DNA of 8,431 nucleotides from Omnitrophica WOR_2 bacterium RIFCSPHIGHO2_01_FULL_52_10 (GTDB lineage Bacteria; Omnitrophota; Gorgyraeia; Zapsychrales; Zapsychraceae). The notes under the pieces were generated by a model. The model did not search any database. It had not been told where the DNA came from and saw only the letters and a program-made list of their open reading frames with translations. Both the position numbers and the translations under genes were made by a program. Positions 5,941 to 8,431 of the stretch are shown here, in pieces. How positions within the stretch are numbered: the stretch's first letter is position 1; every line of letters starts with the position of its first letter. Where the stretch lies: NCBI GenBank assembly GCA_001805565.1, contig MHGM01000028.1:1-8431 (forward strand). The letters are read 5' to 3'.

Positions 5941-7506
5941 ATGGATAATAAAATCACGACAAAATTAAAATTGCCCCAAGGCCGCAAACCGGCCGTTGTC
6001 GTGGAAATAGGCAACGACTGGTTGAAAGTGATGGAGGGCAATCCATCCGCCAAAGAAAGTTTTGTTACCAAGGCGAGCTTCAGAAAACTTGTTGAGATCA
6101 AAGAACCGGTGACGGTTGCCCTGGCCAAGATTTTCAAGGATTTGAAACTCAACACGCAGGGGGTTATCGCCTGCATCCCGCGGCATCTTGTCACCGTGCG
6201 CATTCTTGAATTTCCCTCGACCAACCCCAAAGATATCCGGGACATGGTTTCCTTGCAGGTCGGCAAGCAGACCCCGTATTCCAGAGACGAGATCATTTTT
6301 ACGTATAAAACGATCGGGGTGAGCGCTACGGGTTATACCAAGGTGATGCTGGTCATCGCCCGGCGCAATCTGGTCAACGCGCGTGTCGAAGTCTTGCAAA
6401 AAGCCGGTATCGAGGTTGAAAAAGTCACCATGAGCTCCGAAGGCCTCGCCCACTGGTTTCAGATGACGTATTGGGAAGAGACCGCGCCAGGGAAAGCCAA
6501 GGTTTATGACGACGTCAAACTCGATGACCAGGCGGTTATCTGTGTCGACATTGATTCCAACTATTCGGATTTTATCGTTCTGCGCAAGGCCAAGCTCGTG
6601 TATACGCGCAATTTCCTGGTCGGGGCAAATCATCTTTTGGGAGACGACGCAACTTGGCGGGACAAATTCGGCGAAGAGATTGTCCATTCCATGGGACTTT
6701 ATCAGAATGAAGAAAGAGACGCGAAAATCGTTCAGTTGTTTCTAGGTGGAAGTGCGGCGCATATCCCGCAATTGGCACAGGTGCTGGGGGCGAACGTGGG
6801 CGTGCCGGTTGTGATGACGGAACCGACCTATCAGATTCATCTCTCCAAAGGGGTGACATTGTTTGAAAAGGACGAGGGGCGTTTTGTTTCTCCGTGCCCT
6901 TTGATCGGGATGGCTTTGGACGCGGCGGCCCTGGAGCTGGATCTGACCTCCAGTGAACTGCGCATCAAAAAACAGATGGAGGGCAGAAGAAAGCAGATCA
7001 CCGTGACCGGCGTCCTGGTACTTTCCATCATTATGATGTTATCGACTTTATTCTTTATTGTTTTTTACGGGAAAAGCAGTTATTTGGTCGGAATTAAGAA
7101 ATCCGTCGCCCGTATCGAAAAAGAGGCCTCGGAAGTCGAGCGAATGCGATCCTCGATCAGCTTGGTCAAGGGAAGGCTTGATGCCAAGAAAAATTCCATC
7201 AATATTCTCCATGAGATCAGCCGGCTGACGCCCCAGGAAATTTATTTTACGAATATCAACATCGAAGAGAACAAACAGACCGTTTTGCAGGGGCGGGCCG
7301 CCGCGATGTCCAATGTTTTTGAATTCGTGACTACGTTGGAAAATTCACCCTATTTTGAGAACGTGCAGACGACGTACACGACGACGAAAAAAGAAAAAGA
7401 TACGGAATACGCGAAATTTGAGATCATATGCATGCATGAAAAAGACAAGGAAAATTTTGACAATAAAACGCCGGAAACGCCGCAACCGCAAAACGCAGGA
7501 CCATAG
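5941..7506 (+). CDS. gspL: GspL-type assembly protein: PilM-like domain joined to PilN-like segment
   Basis: Inner-membrane scaffold protein linking the ATPase to the periplasmic machinery. The 521 residues divide into a cytoplasmic actin-like domain (about 1-345) resembling PilM, one membrane helix (about 353-375), a coiled-coil-like stretch (about 378-415) and a periplasmic ferredoxin-like PilN-type domain (about 420-500) with EIYFTNINIEENKQTVLQG. Nucleotide-fold motifs seen are VVVEIGNDWLKV (19-30), VICVDIDSNYSDF (199-211) and LFLGGSAAHIPQL (266-278). In type IV pili PilM and PilN are usually separate; a single chain is the GspL arrangement, so gspL is used although the sequence looks more PilM-like. 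It starts directly after the gspK stop (TAAATG) with no clear ribosome-binding site, suggesting coupling. The tail is Pro/Gln-rich. Confidence 0.88.
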   Translation: MDNKITTKLKLPQGRKPAVVVEIGNDWLKVMEGNPSAKESFVTKASFRKLVEIKEPVTVALAKIFKDLKLNTQGVIACIPRHLVTVRILEFPSTNPKDIRDMVSLQVGKQTPYSRDEIIFTYKTIGVSATGYTKVMLVIARRNLVNARVEVLQKAGIEVEKVTMSSEGLAHWFQMTYWEETAPGKAKVYDDVKLDDQAVICVDIDSNYSDFIVLRKAKLVYTRNFLVGANHLLGDDATWRDKFGEEIVHSMGLYQNEERDAKIVQLFLGGSAAHIPQLAQVLGANVGVPVVMTEPTYQIHLSKGVTLFEKDEGRFVSPCPLIGMALDAAALELDLTSSELRIKKQMEGRRKQITVTGVLVLSIIMMLSTLFFIVFYGKSSYLVGIKKSVARIEKEASEVERMRSSISLVKGRLDAKKNSINILHEISRLTPQEIYFTNINIEENKQTVLQGRAAAMSNVFEFVTTLENSPYFENVQTTYTTTKKEKDTEYAKFEIICMHEKDKENFDNKTPETPQPQNAGP

Positions 7507-8040
7507 ATGATCTGGGACAAACTTTCTAAAAAAGAAAAAATCGGATTAAGCGTCGCGTTCGCTTTTCTGGCCCTGGCGTTCCTGGACCGGCTGTTGATCA
7601 GTCCCATCCGGGCGCGGTTTAACGCGCTCAACCAGCAGATCCGGATCAGCGAAAAGCAACTGGGCAGTGACATGCGCAACATAAACCAGAAAAAATTCAT
7701 CAGTGAGGAATACGAGCAGTATCTTCCGTATGTCCGGCGCAGCGGTTCGGATGAGGAAGAAGTGGCAAAGATCCTGGGAGAAATCGAAGCCCTGGCGCGA
7801 AAATCTTCCGTTTATCTAGTCGACATGAAGCCGCGCAAGCCGCGGGACGTGGAGTTTTATAAAGAATATACGGTGGAAATCGAGGCGGAGGGTTACCTGG
7901 AATCACTGATGAGTTTTATTTACCAGTTAAACACTTCTCCTCAGCTTTTGCGCATCGAGACTTTACGCCTCAATTTGACAAAAGGCGGCACCAACGTGTT
8001 GAGCGCTTCGATGCTGATCACCAAAGTGCTCATTTTATGA
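7507..8040 (+). CDS. gspM: GspM/PilO-type inner-membrane assembly protein
   Basis: Small bitopic protein that pairs with GspL/PilN in the periplasm. The 177 residues start MIWDKLSKKEKIGL, the short cytoplasmic W-x-x-L-S-x-x-E opening common in GspM. A single membrane helix follows (about 11-31), then a periplasmic coiled coil (about 32-70) and an alpha/beta domain with the pattern FYKEYTVEIEAEGYLESLMSFI and LLRIETLRLNL, typical of PilO. It begins right after the gspL stop (TAGATG); AGGA at 7498-7501 is 5 bases before the start. GspM and PilO are structural counterparts and I cannot separate them on sequence; the gspG-K context favours GspM. Confidence 0.85.
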   Translation: MIWDKLSKKEKIGLSVAFAFLALAFLDRLLISPIRARFNALNQQIRISEKQLGSDMRNINQKKFISEEYEQYLPYVRRSGSDEEEVAKILGEIEALARKSSVYLVDMKPRKPRDVEFYKEYTVEIEAEGYLESLMSFIYQLNTSPQLLRIETLRLNLTKGGTNVLSASMLITKVLIL

Positions 8041-8072
8041 AGAGGGTTTCCCGGAAAATTTCAGATTTCTTG

Positions 8073-8101
8073 TTGTGCTTGTATAAATAGTTTGTTATAT
8101 T
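8073..8101 (+). promoter_or_regulatory. Possible sigma70-type promoter before the last gene
   Basis: TTGTGC (8073-8078) and TATATT (8096-8101) are 17 bases apart. The -10 matches five of six consensus bases but the -35 only three. The region is AT-rich and follows the end of the operon's compact part, which fits a second promoter, but chance is a real alternative. Confidence 0.25.
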
Positions 8102-8129
8102 GAGACCGTTGCAAAAGTCAGCGGTCTCA
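8101..8129 (+). other. 11-bp stem-loop in the gap after gspM
   Basis: TGAGACCGTTG (8101-8111) pairs with CAGCGGTCTCA (8119-8129) with one G-U pair and a 7-base loop. It is the only strong structure in the 142 bases between gspM and the next gene. No run of T follows directly (TATTAAAA does), so it is a poor intrinsic terminator; it might be a 5' leader element or mRNA-end stabiliser. Nothing else is recognised in 8041-8182. Confidence 0.5.
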
Positions 8130-8182
8130 TATTAAAACCAATCTTTTACCCCACGAGACATCTGGCGTAAGAATTGTAAATC

Positions 8183-8431
8183 ATGTCGAAAGCGGCCAAG
8201 CAAAGTATCTTTATCCTCATCTTCCTTCTGGCCGGAGGCCTCGGGTTCGCCGGCTATACCCTTCTGGAAAAACAAAAGATCGAACAGCAGAAGATTTCCC
8301 TCGAGAGCGAGTTGCAGGCTTCCCAGGACCGTGAGAAAAAGAGCCTGGGAGAGATGAAGGGCCTCAAGGATCAGCTCGCGCAGGAAACGGGCGAAAAGTC
8401 TAAATTCAAGAATACGATCACCGGGCTCGAA
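8183..8431 (+). CDS. Membrane-anchored coiled-coil protein, 3' end cut by window edge
   Basis: Open frame of 83 codons from ATG 8183 with no stop before the edge. It encodes MSKAAKQ, a hydrophobic segment at about residues 8-28 (membrane anchor or signal anchor with GYTLL after it), then a strongly charged Glu/Lys/Gln-rich region (EKQKIEQQKI and onward) that looks like a long coiled coil. The short basic N-terminus suggests the coiled coil is periplasmic. No good ribosome-binding site is visible. I do not recognise the family; position after gspM suggests a partner of the secretion machinery, perhaps before gspD, but this is inference. Confidence 0.75.
   Translation, partial: MSKAAKQSIFILIFLLAGGLGFAGYTLLEKQKIEQQKISLESELQASQDREKKSLGEMKGLKDQLAQETGEKSKFKNTITGLE

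Noticed and set aside
5965..6687. Minus-strand open frame of 240 codons
   Set aside because: It is antisense to the conserved PilM-like domain of gspL and has no family motif.
8101..8140. Intrinsic terminator after gspM
   Set aside because: The stem-loop is good but no T-run follows, so it is listed as a stem-loop of unknown role rather than a terminator.

Overview
The window is one strand of a type II secretion / type IV pilus-like operon, all genes reading on the + strand and closely packed. In order it holds: a 5'-truncated GspE/PilB-type ATPase, the GspF/PilC platform protein, the major pseudopilin GspG, the minor pseudopilins GspI, GspJ and GspK, a GspL-type protein in which a PilM-like domain is joined to a PilN-like segment, a GspM/PilO-type protein, then a 142-base gap and the 5' end of a membrane-anchored coiled-coil protein cut by the window edge. 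No GspH, GspC, GspD or prepilin peptidase is present here. The genes fit a Gram-negative (diderm) bacterium. Protein style, moderate GC and gene order resemble uncultivated lineages such as Omnitrophota (OP3), but this lineage call is inference from general resemblance and cannot be proved from the window.

How the parts work together: GspE hydrolyses ATP in the cytoplasm and is held at the membrane by the GspL-type protein and GspF. GspL and GspM form the inner-membrane assembly scaffold. GspG polymerises into the pseudopilus, and GspI, GspJ and GspK would form its tip. All four pseudopilins show a prepilin-peptidase cleavage site followed by a hydrophobic helix.

The unusual part is the DNA between and at the start of these genes. 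Three consecutive junctions (gspE-gspF, gspF-gspG, gspG-gspI) carry degenerate short tandem repeats, each with a period of about 7 bases but with a different unit at each place: an AT-rich acaaatt-like unit, an AGAC(A/T)TC unit, and ACAGCGT plus ATCCCC(G/T) units. The first two sites are arranged as large imperfect inverted repeats. A fourth site, in the start of gspJ, instead holds two adjacent perfect hairpins (15 bp and 12 bp stems). In gspG, gspI and gspJ the repeat DNA is translated, and it falls inside the prepilin leader, the part removed by the peptidase. The leaders are therefore about 32-38 residues instead of the usual handful, while the mature proteins are normal. In gspG and gspI the array stops exactly 9 bases before the first mature codon. 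In gspJ, removing 72 bases restores a classic 8-residue leader. The window thus looks like an operon repeatedly invaded by small repeats that survive where the protein is later cut away.

The 8041-8182 gap has an 11-bp stem-loop and a weak promoter-like sequence, so the last gene may start a separate transcript.
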